A stretch of 43,365 nt of DNA, from contig DHMN01000037.1 of the NCBI GenBank assembly GCA_002405805.1, positions 1 to 43,365 on the forward strand, written 5' to 3'. Shown in pieces: positions 8,029-16,445 of the stretch; the stretch's first letter is position 1; each line of letters begins with the position of its first letter. Source of the DNA: Cyanobacteria bacterium UBA4641 (GTDB lineage Bacteria > Cyanobacteriota > Vampirovibrionia > Gastranaerophilales > Gastranaerophilaceae). The notes beneath the pieces are model-generated. The model was not told the origin of the DNA. It worked only from the letters and a program-made list of their open reading frames with translations, and did not search any database. A program made the position numbers and the translations under genes.

Positions 8029-9774
8029 TTACTGAGCTTTTAGTTTATTAACTCTTGCTGTCAAATTGTCAACTTGAGATTTTAATACTGTATTTTCTTT
8101 TTCAAGTTTAGAAATTTGAGTTTCAGCATTTGTCGTACGTTTAACAAGTGCAACAATTTTTCTATCCAGTTCTTTTATCGCATTAATTGTGGCATAGAAC
8201 ATTTCATCCCATTTGATTCTCAAATATCCGTCTTCCCCTTGGAATACAGAGTTCGGGAATACTTTTTGCAAATCTTGCGCCATAACACCGACATGCGGAG
8301 CTTTTTTAGGGTCGTTTTTGAATGTAAAGTTGTAAACTGTCAGTTTATTTAATTCGTTTAGACCAGCCAAGCTGCGTGTTCCGATATTTTTTAGTCTTCT
8401 GTCTGATGTTGTATTAAGGTTAGGACAAATTGTGCTATTGTCAAATTCATAACTTGTAACATCGTCTTGTAAACACGCTGCATGGTAACTATCACCAGAA
8501 GTTTTGTAGCCGTAATAGTATCCATTACTATTACCACCTATACCTAGAATATACCTGTTATGAAAATGATGCAGAGTATTACCGGCAGTGAAATAAGGTC
8601 TACCTCTAACTATTAAGTTACCATTTACAATAGTTGTAGTGTTAGATGCAGATGCGGCATCGGCATACTCAGGAATTCCATTACTTCTAGTGTTTGGATT
8701 GTGTATTTCTAAAACCGCATCTCCACCAAAGTTTTGAGGTTTTGAACCTATATATGTTCTTTCAACATCATCAGTTAATCCTCCTAGGAATTCTGCGGTT
8801 GTGCCAGCGTGAGGACCTGAGTTTGCCCCAATACATGTTTTATATGAACCTTTAACTTCGCCACAAGCATTATAACCAATAGCAACGTTATAATATCCAT
8901 TCTCTAAATTTTTTAAGGCATTTTGACCTATAGCGATATTGTATTCACCGCCATTAATTTTTGCCAATGCATTATCTCCTATAGCTAGGTTAAAAGAGCC
9001 TCCATCACCGCTACCACCTGCATTATAACCAATATATGTGCTGTAAGCGCCTCTTTTAGACTTAGCTCCGGCATTGTATCCAATAAATGTCATGTGTGAA
9101 TTAACAGATTGCGTCATTCCGGCATTTGCGCCAATAAAAGTTTCATCATTGATTGTAGTGTATATATTTTGCCCTGCATTGTATCCAATTGCAGTATTAT
9201 TTTTTCCTAGCGCTGCTGTTTTTGCTGCATTATAACCAATCGCAGTGTGTCCCTCCCCTTTTGTTAAGTTATTTAAGGCATTGAATCCTATAGCAACATT
9301 TTCTCTAGCTCCTGTTGTTGACAAATCTAGCTTACTAGTACCTTCAACAGGATAACTACCGCCAAGCAACATGTTGTTTTGTGTAACTAACCAGTTTCCT
9401 GCAAATTTACCGGAATCTGAAGATGAAGTTCTTCCATATCTGAATTGCAATTGTTTTTGAACATATTTGTTGGAAGTAATCTCGCCGGAACGGATAACCA
9501 TTTTAGATAGAGGTAATAGCATTTGATTAACGGCACTGTCACTATCTGGCGATACACCAAAGAATAACTCAGCTGAGTTTGATGGGTCTCCAGGTGAATA
9601 AAACGCATCAAAACTGTTTCTGTCTACATAGTCCCAAACATTATATTTACTTGTATAATGTGTTCTCATTCTTTTCGTAAAAAATGGTGCGCAGGCTGCG
9701 AAGATTATTGATAACACAAGTAATACTAACATTATTTCTGCTAAAGTATACGCGTGTTTTTTGGTAAAATTCAT
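8029..9774 (-). CDS. Pilin-like fibre protein 3: prepilin N-terminus, YadA-like head, S74 chaperone
   Basis: 581 residues, the most compact of the three paralogues. The prepilin signal is KKHA|YTLAEIM (Ala at -1, Glu at +5, Pro at +22). The conserved VWDYV to QLQFRYG region (about 46-114) is followed by ten head repeats (about 158-320) rich in AIGYNAG, with Cys304 and Cys314 in repeats 9 and 10. TYIGSKP, VLEIHN and NGNLIVRG follow. A short variable region (about 391-456) precedes S74 at SDRRLKN (Ser457, Lys462), with PHVGVMAQDL and IKWDEMFYATINAIKEL. A C-terminal coiled coil runs from about 540 to 580. ATG 9774 follows GGAG with a 7-nt spacer and is preferred over the in-frame TTG at 9780. 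It has its own promoter and is separated from the tandem pair by metK, so it was probably duplicated and inverted. Confidence 0.87.
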   Translation of the reverse strand: MNFTKKHAYTLAEIMLVLLVLSIIFAACAPFFTKRMRTHYTSKYNVWDYVDRNSFDAFYSPGDPSNSAELFFGVSPDSDSAVNQMLLPLSKMVIRSGEITSNKYVQKQLQFRYGRTSSSDSGKFAGNWLVTQNNMLLGGSYPVEGTSKLDLSTTGARENVAIGFNALNNLTKGEGHTAIGYNAAKTAALGKNNTAIGYNAGQNIYTTINDETFIGANAGMTQSVNSHMTFIGYNAGAKSKRGAYSTYIGYNAGGSGDGGSFNLAIGDNALAKINGGEYNIAIGQNALKNLENGYYNVAIGYNACGEVKGSYKTCIGANSGPHAGTTAEFLGGLTDDVERTYIGSKPQNFGGDAVLEIHNPNTRSNGIPEYADAASASNTTTIVNGNLIVRGRPYFTAGNTLHHFHNRYILGIGGNSNGYYYGYKTSGDSYHAACLQDDVTSYEFDNSTICPNLNTTSDRRLKNIGTRSLAGLNELNKLTVYNFTFKNDPKKAPHVGVMAQDLQKVFPNSVFQGEDGYLRIKWDEMFYATINAIKELDRKIVALVKRTTNAETQISKLEKENTVLKSQVDNLTARVNKLKAQ

Positions 9775-9812
9775 ACTCAAACTCCATCTAATATAATTAT
9801 ATTTATTCTTTC

Positions 9813-9841
9813 AGTATAACATATTTACATACTGTTTTCAA
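9813..9841 (-). promoter_or_regulatory. Sigma70-type promoter of pilin-like gene 3
   Basis: On the minus strand, TTGAAA (9836-9841), a 17-nt spacer and TATACT (9813-9818) form a near-consensus promoter. The -35 box and spacing match the promoter of pilin-like genes 1-2. Confidence 0.75.
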
Positions 9842-9852
9842 TATTTTACAAC

Positions 9853-9872
9853 TTTTGTAACATTCTGAAATT
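9853..9872 (+). promoter_or_regulatory. Copy of the shared upstream motif
   Basis: TTTTGTAACATTCTGAAATT matches 2233-2252 at 17 of 20 positions. It sits 11 nt upstream of the -35 box of pilin-like gene 3 (in reverse orientation) and about 60 nt before valS. Its function is unknown. Confidence 0.25.
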
Positions 9873-9933
9873 CAATGATTATTTTTGTGCTATTCTTTAC
9901 TTATAGACAGTTTAAATATGAGGAAAAATAATT

Positions 9934-12582
9934 ATGTCAGCAACAAAAATCGAAGATTTACCTACGGTTTACAATGCACAAGAAACCGAAGCAAGTATTT
10001 ATAAGTTTTGGGAAGATAACGGCTTTTTCAAAGCTGATTCCAGTAGTCCTAAGAAACCTTTCTCTATTGTAATTCCACCGCCAAATGTTACAGGTGTTTT
10101 GCATATGGGGCATGCGTTGGATGAAACTTTGCAAGATATCCTTGTTCGTTACCACAGAATGAGCGGATACGAAACATTGTGGGTTCCGGGTACTGACCAT
10201 GCCGGTCTTGCTACTCAAAACGTTGTAGAAAGACAACTTGCAAAAGAAGGCTTAACTCGTAACGATTTAGGTCGTGAAAAGTTCGTGGAAAGAACTTGGG
10301 AATGGACTAACGAACATAAAGGAAGAATCCTAGACCAAATGAAACGTTTGGGTGCATCATTTGACCGTACTCGTGAAAGATTTACCTTTGACAAAGGTTG
10401 TTCAGATGCCGTTAAAGAAGTTTTTGTAAGACTTTATGAAAAAGGATTAATCTATAAAGGTTCTTATATTGTAAACTGGTGTCCGAGATGTCAATCTGCG
10501 ATTTCTGATGTTGAAACAGAATACGAAACGGAACAAGGTCACATGTGGGAAATTTCTTACCCATTGAAAGGTGAAGCAGGAGCAATTATTGTTGCAACAA
10601 CTCGTCCTGAAACAATTTTTGGTGATGTTGCGATTGCTGTTCACCCGGATGACCACAAATATTCTGAATTGGTTGGCAAAACAGTTGTAATTCCTCTAAC
10701 TGGTAGAGAAATTCCTATTATTGCAGATGAATATGTTGACAAATCATTTGGTACAGGTGCTGTAAAAATTACACCTGCTCATGACCCTAACGACTATGAA
10801 GTTGGTAAACGTCATAACTTGAAACCTATTTGGGTTATTGATGAAGAAGGTAAAATGAAGGCTTGTGGTGAAGTTCCTTCAAATCTTCATGGACTTGACA
10901 GATATGAGGCTCGTAAGCAAATTGTTAAGATGTTGGAGGATAATCATTCTCTTCTTCGTGTAAGAGACCATGAACACAATGTCGGCAAATGTCAACGTTG
11001 CGGAACAACAATTGAGCCATTACTTTCTGAACAATGGTTTGTAAAAATGAAACCTTTGGCAAAAGAGGCTATTGCAGCTGTAAAAGACGGTAGAATTAAA
11101 TTTATTCCAGAACGTTGGGAAAAGAATTACCTTGGCTGGATGGAAAATATCAGAGATTGGTGTATTTCTCGTCAAATTTGGTGGGGACATCAAATTCCTG
11201 CTTATTATAATAACGAAACAGGTGAGATGGTTGTAGCAAAAGAAAATCCTGACCCATCTAAATATACTCAGGATTCTGATTGCTTAGATACTTGGTTCTC
11301 ATCAGGTTTGTGGCCATTTTCTACAATGGGTTTCCCTAACAGCGAAACTGATGATTTCAAAAAATTCTATCCAACATCAGTTCTTGTAACAGGTTTTGAT
11401 ATTATTTTCTTCTGGGTTGCAAGAATGATTACAATGGGTCTTGAATTTACAGGAAAAGCACCGTTCTCAACTGTTTATATTCACGGTTTGGTTCGTGATG
11501 AAAAAGGTCAAAAAATGTCTAAAACTAAAGGTAACACTATTGACCCAGTTGTAATTATTGATAAATACGGTTGTGATGCATTGAGATTCACCATGACATC
11601 ATTGTGTACTTATGGTGGTCAAGATATCAAAATCAGTGATGAACGTTTTGAATACGGCAGAAATTTTGCTAATAAAATTTGGAACGCATCAAGATTTGTA
11701 TTGATGAACCTTGACGGCGTTGATAACAATGATATTGATTATTCAAAATTGACAATCGCAGATAAATGGATTTTGGATAAATTGAATAACACCGCAAAAG
11801 AAGTTAATGCAAATATTGAAAATTACAGAATCGGTGAAACTGCTCATACATTGTATGATTTCTTCTGGAATTCATACTGTGACTGGTATGTTGAAATTGC
11901 AAAAGTTCAATTGCAAGATGAGTCAATTAAATTGAATACTCAAAGAGTATTGAGATATGTTCTTGATATGTCATTGAGATTGTTGCATCCGATTATGCCA
12001 CATATTACAGAACGCGTATGGCAATTGATTCCGAAAGAAACTGATATCAAAGCTATTATGCTTGCTCCATATCCTGTTTATGAAGACAAATTGTCTTTCC
12101 CTAATGAGGCAAGAGAAATGGAATTGGTATTTGAGACAATCAAATCTTTGAGAAATGTTCGTCAAAGTTTTAATATTGCAATGTCAGTATTGTTTGATAT
12201 CGAAATTCGTGCAACAGAATCTGAAAAGCCAATTTTCAAATCTATAGAAAGCTATATTAAACGTATGGCAAAAGTTCAAAATATTACATACGCTGATGAT
12301 AGCGTACCTGTTGCGAAAAAATCTGCTACAGCAGTTGTTTCAGCATCAAAAATTATTATTCCTTTGGAAAATTTAATTGACTTTAATGCTGAAATTGCAA
12401 GACAGGAAAAGAAACTCGGAAAACTTCAAAATGAACGTAAATCATTAGAAGGCAGAGTTAATAATCCTAAGTTCGTAGCAAATGCTCCGGCTGAATTGAT
12501 TAAACAAACAAAAGACAGAATTGAAGAAATTCTTGTTCAGGAAAATGCAATTAATGAATTAATTGAAACATTCAAAGCGTAA
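9934..12582 (+). CDS. valS: Valyl-tRNA synthetase
   Basis: 882 residues, normal for bacterial ValS. This class I synthetase charges tRNA-Val and edits misactivated threonine. The HIGH-type motif is in PPNVTGVLHMGHALDE (about residues 47-62). CP1 editing-domain segments include ATTRPETIFGD and DEYVDKSFGTGAVKITPAHD. A metal-binding CPRCQSAISD stretch is present, and KMSKS appears as GQKMSKTKGNTIDP. The C-terminal coiled coil that contacts tRNA is visible as EIARQEKKLGKLQNERKSLE. The ATG at 9934 has GAGGA about 9 nt upstream. A strong terminator follows the stop, so the gene is probably transcribed alone. Confidence 0.98.
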   Translation: MSATKIEDLPTVYNAQETEASIYKFWEDNGFFKADSSSPKKPFSIVIPPPNVTGVLHMGHALDETLQDILVRYHRMSGYETLWVPGTDHAGLATQNVVERQLAKEGLTRNDLGREKFVERTWEWTNEHKGRILDQMKRLGASFDRTRERFTFDKGCSDAVKEVFVRLYEKGLIYKGSYIVNWCPRCQSAISDVETEYETEQGHMWEISYPLKGEAGAIIVATTRPETIFGDVAIAVHPDDHKYSELVGKTVVIPLTGREIPIIADEYVDKSFGTGAVKITPAHDPNDYEVGKRHNLKPIWVIDEEGKMKACGEVPSNLHGLDRYEARKQIVKMLEDNHSLLRVRDHEHNVGKCQRCGTTIEPLLSEQWFVKMKPLAKEAIAAVKDGRIKFIPERWEKNYLGWMENIRDWCISRQIWWGHQIPAYYNNETGEMVVAKENPDPSKYTQDSDCLDTWFSSGLWPFSTMGFPNSETDDFKKFYPTSVLVTGFDIIFFWVARMITMGLEFTGKAPFSTVYIHGLVRDEKGQKMSKTKGNTIDPVVIIDKYGCDALRFTMTSLCTYGGQDIKISDERFEYGRNFANKIWNASRFVLMNLDGVDNNDIDYSKLTIADKWILDKLNNTAKEVNANIENYRIGETAHTLYDFFWNSYCDWYVEIAKVQLQDESIKLNTQRVLRYVLDMSLRLLHPIMPHITERVWQLIPKETDIKAIMLAPYPVYEDKLSFPNEAREMELVFETIKSLRNVRQSFNIAMSVLFDIEIRATESEKPIFKSIESYIKRMAKVQNITYADDSVPVAKKSATAVVSASKIIIPLENLIDFNAEIARQEKKLGKLQNERKSLEGRVNNPKFVANAPAELIKQTKDRIEEILVQENAINELIETFKA

Positions 12583-12600
12583 TTTTCAATAAAATATTAA

Positions 12601-12636
12601 GGGAGTTCTTAACATTTGTTAAGAACTCCCTTTTTT
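12601..12636 (+). terminator. Terminator of valS
   Basis: A perfect 13-bp stem, GGGAGTTCTTAAC (12601-12613) with GTTAAGAACTCCC (12618-12630), has a 4-nt loop and is followed by six T residues. It begins 18 nt after the valS stop. Confidence 0.92.
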
Positions 12637-12799
12637 ACTGTCAAATTTTGATTTTATTTGATTTATAAAGAATATTACCGTTTCAGATTTAAGTGTAAAA
12701 GTTGCAAAAATTTTGCAAACCTTTACATATTCTGAAAAATTTGGTAGTATTATACACGTAATATATAATGGTAGTGTCTGTTTGACAATGGAGTTAATT

Positions 12800-13888
12800 A
12801 TGGTAACAAAAAAGGAAACATCTGATTTAGATTTTGAAGCATTGCTTGACAAATATGATTACAAATTCCAAAAAGGAGATTTGGTAAAAGGTGTTGTTTG
12901 TGGCTTTGACAGTCAAGGCGTAATGGTAGACATTGGAGCAAAAACTTTTGCAGTTGTTCCGACTTATGAAGCAGTTGATAAAGGCGAAAATGTCGAAGAT
13001 AAATTTAAAAAAGGACAAGAAGGCGAATTTTTAATCATTCGTGAAGAAGATGAAGATGGCAAATTCTTGTTATCTAAGAAAAAAGTTGATTATGCTTATG
13101 CTTGGAAAGAACTTGAAAAAGCAAAAGCAGCAGATGAAACAATCTTGGGTACAGTTGTTAATGTTGTTAAAGGCGGTGTGCTTGTTGATGTTTCAGGTGT
13201 TAGAGGATTTATTCCATCCTCTCAATTGCGTGCAAGAGAATCAGAAATTGAAGTTGGTTCTAAATTAGAACTTAAAATCTTGACTCTTGATGTACAACAA
13301 AACAACTTTATCTTGTCTAATAAAAAGGTTTATGACGATACTGTTGAAGAGGCTAGAAAAAATATCTTCTCTCAAATTGAACCGGGACAAGTTGTAAAAG
13401 GTGAAGTTGTAAGAATTACTGATTTTGGTGCATTCATTGATTTAGGCGGTTTAGACGGTTTGTTGCCGCTATCTCAATTGTCTTGGAGATGGATTGACCA
13501 CCCTACAGATATTTTGAATGTCGGTGACAAAATTGATGTTGAAGTTATTTCTGTAGACCACGACAAACAAAGAGTTTCTTTGAGTTTGAAAAACCTTGAA
13601 CCTGACCCATGGATTGAGGCAGCTGACAAAATCAAAGAAGGTGACAAAGTTGAAGGTACTGTAACTCGTTTGAAACACTTTGGTGCGTTTATTGAGGTAT
13701 TCCCTGGAGTTGAGGCTCTTCTTCCTCATAATGAAGTTGTTGAGTATCAAAACGAAGGTAATGATATTATCAAAGTTGGAGATAAAATCAGCACTTACAT
13801 TTTGAAGTTTAATCCAGCAGATAAGAGAATATCCTTGTCTGTTCACCCTCAAAGTGAAGAACAAAAAGAGGCTCCAACAGAAGAATAG
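12800..13888 (+). CDS. rpsA: 30S ribosomal protein S1
   Basis: 362 residues with four S1 (OB-fold) domains at about 24-95, 113-176, 195-264 and 280-348. The third is the best conserved (VVKGEVVRITDFGAFIDLGG). S1 helps the small ribosomal subunit bind mRNA, especially messages with weak SD sequences. Four domains make this shorter than the six-domain enterobacterial form and closer to the short S1 proteins of cyanobacteria and Firmicutes. The start at ATG 12800 is fixed by GGAG at 12790-12793 with 6-nt spacing; the further upstream in-frame start lacks an SD. The acidic tail (EEQKEAPTEE) is typical. A functional S1 is notable here because several neighbouring genes lack an SD. Confidence 0.93.
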   Translation: MVTKKETSDLDFEALLDKYDYKFQKGDLVKGVVCGFDSQGVMVDIGAKTFAVVPTYEAVDKGENVEDKFKKGQEGEFLIIREEDEDGKFLLSKKKVDYAYAWKELEKAKAADETILGTVVNVVKGGVLVDVSGVRGFIPSSQLRARESEIEVGSKLELKILTLDVQQNNFILSNKKVYDDTVEEARKNIFSQIEPGQVVKGEVVRITDFGAFIDLGGLDGLLPLSQLSWRWIDHPTDILNVGDKIDVEVISVDHDKQRVSLSLKNLEPDPWIEAADKIKEGDKVEGTVTRLKHFGAFIEVFPGVEALLPHNEVVEYQNEGNDIIKVGDKISTYILKFNPADKRISLSVHPQSEEQKEAPTEE

Positions 13889-13912
13889 TAAAATTTCAAA
13901 AATTTTAAAATC

Positions 13913-13946
13913 AAAAAATCAGGGATAGTGTTTATCTCTGATTTTT
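13913..13946 (+). terminator. Terminator of rpsA
   Basis: AAAAATCAG pairs with CTGATTTTT, with further GATA/TATC pairing after a mismatch, about 25 nt after the rpsA stop. The stem ends in a T run. Confidence 0.75.
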
Positions 13947-14045
13947 GTTGACTTTGGATAATTCATCATTAAACCAATATCATACATATAGATGTTTATT
14001 ACTCTTAAAAAGTAATACATAATATATCAAGAAAGAGTAGTGAAC

Positions 14046-14528
14046 ATGCCATTTCGGTACAGATTGCAAAAAGTTTTGGACTTTAGAATAAACCAAAAAG
14101 AAGAGCAGAGAATGAAAGTTCAAAAGGCTCAACAAGCAGTCTATCAAGCCGAACAGGATATCAAAAAAAATGAACAGGATATTCTGAATACAAAACAAGG
14201 TATGCGAACTGCTGACCCAATGATGTACGAATCGTACGACAACTATCTGAGATTTCTTTGGAAAAAATCCGAAGAGCTTGAGGCAAAAAGACAAGAATTG
14301 CAACAAAAACTTGATATTGAGGTCGCAAAACTTGTCAAGTATGAACAAGCCGTAAAAGTTCTTGAAAAACACAAAGAAAAAAGTAAAGAAATTTATCTGG
14401 CAGAAGAAAAAGCCGCAGAATTAAAGCAGTTTTCAGAGCTGGGTGTCACAAGATTCTTCAAGCAAGCTCAAGAAAGAGCAATTGAAGAAGAAATGCAAGA
14501 AAGTTTAGAGCACAACACAGAAAGTTAG
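14046..14528 (+). CDS. fliJ: Flagellar export protein FliJ
   Basis: 160 residues, almost entirely coiled coil, with the family N-terminus MPFRYRLQKVLDFRINQKEE. FliJ is the soluble stalk-like component of the flagellar type III export ATPase complex. Length and heptad pattern match the family (about 140-160). ATG 14046 is chosen because it gives the conserved MPF start; the GTG at 14040 adds two residues. It is followed 11 nt later by the fliK-like gene. The usual upstream partner fliI is absent and the gene follows rpsA. Confidence 0.85.
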   Translation: MPFRYRLQKVLDFRINQKEEQRMKVQKAQQAVYQAEQDIKKNEQDILNTKQGMRTADPMMYESYDNYLRFLWKKSEELEAKRQELQQKLDIEVAKLVKYEQAVKVLEKHKEKSKEIYLAEEKAAELKQFSELGVTRFFKQAQERAIEEEMQESLEHNTES

Positions 14529-14539
14529 AAGGTAATAAA

Positions 14540-15457
14540 ATGAGTATTAACGCACCATCATCAGCACAAGTAAGCAGTGCATCAGCTTCATCTCAAGTTA
14601 ATAGCACATCAAATTCTGATAGTGCAAAGAAAACTTCATCAGAATCTTCTTTTAAAGATGAGATGGACAAAGTTTCATCTACCGAAAAGTCTAAAAAAGA
14701 GGAAAAAACTTCTGAAAAAAAATCTGATAAGGTAGAAGAAGTTTCTCAAAAAGATGATAAATCTACAAATACCGAAAATAAAACCACAGATAACAGCGCT
14801 AATCAAAACCAAAATCAAAAACAACAAAACGAATTGCAAGCTCAAGCTGACCAATTAAACGGTATGGTTGATTTCAGCAACTTTGGTTCATTGTCTGTAA
14901 GTGATGCAAATTCAATGCTTACAAATGATATTGCTCAAATGCTTAATATAAATAATTCAGCTGCAGTAACCGGTTTGGCTGCAGATTTGAAGGTTTCTGA
15001 TTCTGGAATGATGAACTTAGATTATTCATCAATTTCTATGACAGAAAGTGATGCAGATTTCTTTATCAATTTAACTCAGAAAAATGATGTTTCTGTTCAA
15101 AATATCACAGCTCAAGCTCAAAATATGTTGAACCAAGGTGTTGACGCTAAAGAAGTTAAACAAAATGTTCAAATTTCTGAAACATTGTTAAATGCAATTA
15201 ATATAGCAAAAGAAAATAATCAACCTTTGAGAATCGACTTTGACCAAAATATGTCTGTTATCATGCGTTTTGGCAAAGATGGTGCAATTGCAGCTAACTT
15301 TATCCCAGGAGATAAAGCTGTAGAACAATATTTAAGAAATAATATCGAATCTTTGAAAAATACGTTTAGAGAAAATGATTTGCCATATTCTGATTTGTCT
15401 TATTCAAACAGAGGTGGCAAACAACAAAAAGAAAATAGAAGAAACAGAGAACAGTAA
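14540..15457 (+). CDS. fliK: FliK-like flagellar hook-length control protein
   Basis: 305 residues. The first 120 are low complexity (Ser, Lys, Glu, Thr, then Gln/Asn), as in the disordered N-terminal ruler part of FliK. The C-terminal part (about 230-290) resembles the FliK C-terminal domain that contacts FlhB and switches export specificity. It contains LRIDFDQNMSVIMRFGKDG, then NFIPGDKAVEQYLRNNIESL and a DLPYSDLSYS end, matching the family pattern of beta strands and a helix. It lies between fliJ and a rod/hook gene, which supports the assignment. ATG 14540 has AGAAGG about 8 nt upstream. Sequence divergence keeps this below certainty. Confidence 0.75.
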   Translation: MSINAPSSAQVSSASASSQVNSTSNSDSAKKTSSESSFKDEMDKVSSTEKSKKEEKTSEKKSDKVEEVSQKDDKSTNTENKTTDNSANQNQNQKQQNELQAQADQLNGMVDFSNFGSLSVSDANSMLTNDIAQMLNINNSAAVTGLAADLKVSDSGMMNLDYSSISMTESDADFFINLTQKNDVSVQNITAQAQNMLNQGVDAKEVKQNVQISETLLNAINIAKENNQPLRIDFDQNMSVIMRFGKDGAIAANFIPGDKAVEQYLRNNIESLKNTFRENDLPYSDLSYSNRGGKQQKENRRNREQ

Positions 15458-15469
15458 GGAGTATCCGTT

Positions 15470-16309
15470 ATGAATGATGCTTTTATAACCGCAATAAACA
15501 CTCAATATGCAACAGTAAACTGGATGGATGTTATTGCAGATAACATGACAAATGTTTACACTCCGGGGTTTAAAGAAAAACAAGTAAACTTTAAAACCTT
15601 TTTGGGTGGTGCAATCAATGATGATTACAGTAAAAAAATGAGCCAAGGTAAATCTACTCCCGGTACTTCTAATGATAACGTGTTTTTGGAAGGTAAAGGT
15701 TTCTTTTTAACCAAAACTCCTGAAGGTAAAAGCGTTTACACTCGTCTTGGTGAATTTACTTTTGATGGTGAAGGTGTTTATAAGGCATCTAACGGCAATA
15801 CTGTACAAGGTTATATCCTAAATGATAAAGGTGAAATCATGCAAGGTACAAAACCGATAAGTGCTGATTTATACCAAGAAACCGCGTTAAAAGGCGGCGC
15901 TTTGGATATTCCGACTACAAATATTAAAATGTGGATTGACCCAAATAATGGTAAATATCTTGGAAAATATGACGAATATGAAATTCAAAAAGACGGAACA
16001 ATTGTCGGTAAAGCAGAAAACGGCAAAAAAGTTGTTCCGCTATATAGAATTACAACAAGAAACTTCCACAATGCAGCAGGGTTGTATGAATATAAAGACG
16101 GACAATTCTTAGAAACTGAAGAATCAGGCAAACCTGTTTTAGGATGTGGTGAAATTCGTTCAGGTTTGTTAGAATTATCAAACGCAGATTTCAAAGGTAA
16201 TATTTCTTATTACCAAATGGCAAAAGTTCAGATGGAAGTCGTTAATAAGTTGATATCTTCTAACAAAGAACTTTTACAACAAGCAATGCAGATGGTAAGC
16301 AGTTCATAA
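15470..16309 (+). CDS. Flagellar rod/hook protein, FlgE/FlgF/FlgG family
   Basis: 279 residues. The N-terminus (TQYATVNWMDVIADNMTNV, then TPGFKEK) matches the N-terminal helix of flagellar axial proteins. The middle (FLEGKGFFLTKTPEGKSVYT, then RLGEFTFDGEGVYKASNG) is the conserved FlgF/FlgG/FlgE core. The C-terminal helix (about 235-279) is recognisable by RSGLLELSNADF but diverges from the usual FlgG end. The length fits FlgF or FlgG better than a full FlgE, but the exact member cannot be fixed. AAGGAG lies 9-10 nt before ATG 15470, and the gap from the fliK-like gene is 12 nt. It would be exported by the flagellar type III system. A terminator follows. Confidence 0.85.
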   Translation: MNDAFITAINTQYATVNWMDVIADNMTNVYTPGFKEKQVNFKTFLGGAINDDYSKKMSQGKSTPGTSNDNVFLEGKGFFLTKTPEGKSVYTRLGEFTFDGEGVYKASNGNTVQGYILNDKGEIMQGTKPISADLYQETALKGGALDIPTTNIKMWIDPNNGKYLGKYDEYEIQKDGTIVGKAENGKKVVPLYRITTRNFHNAAGLYEYKDGQFLETEESGKPVLGCGEIRSGLLELSNADFKGNISYYQMAKVQMEVVNKLISSNKELLQQAMQMVSSS

Positions 16310-16345
16310 TAAAAATAAGATTAATGTTAAACTCCATTTATTACA

Positions 16346-16372
16346 AGGGGCTTTTTCTAAAAGCCTCTTTTT
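16346..16372 (+). terminator. Terminator of the flagellar mini-operon
   Basis: AGGGGCTTTT (16346-16355) pairs with AAAAGCCTCT (16359-16368) with one G-U pair and a 3-nt loop, followed by a T run. Confidence 0.85.
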
Positions 16373-16400
16373 GTTACAACTTTACTTTTTATCTTATAAT
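16371..16400 (+). promoter_or_regulatory. Promoter of rpiB-rsfS
   Basis: TTGTTA (16371-16376), an 18-nt spacer and TATAAT (16395-16400) lie directly after the previous terminator and about 45 nt before ATG 16446. The in-frame TTG at 16371 is the -35 box and not a start codon. Confidence 0.65.
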
Positions 16401-16445
16401 TTGTACAATAGATATGCTTATTACAAGGTAGAAAAGGTTTTTAAA

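Noticed and set aside
2371..9774. Fibre genes as prophage tail-fibre remnants
   Set aside because: No capsid, portal, terminase, integrase or lysis gene is nearby, and all three begin with a prepilin signal and pilin-type helix, which phage fibres do not have.
12713..12799. Upstream start of rpsA at 12713
   Set aside because: The extension has no S1 homology and no SD; GGAG with a 6-nt spacer points to ATG 12800.
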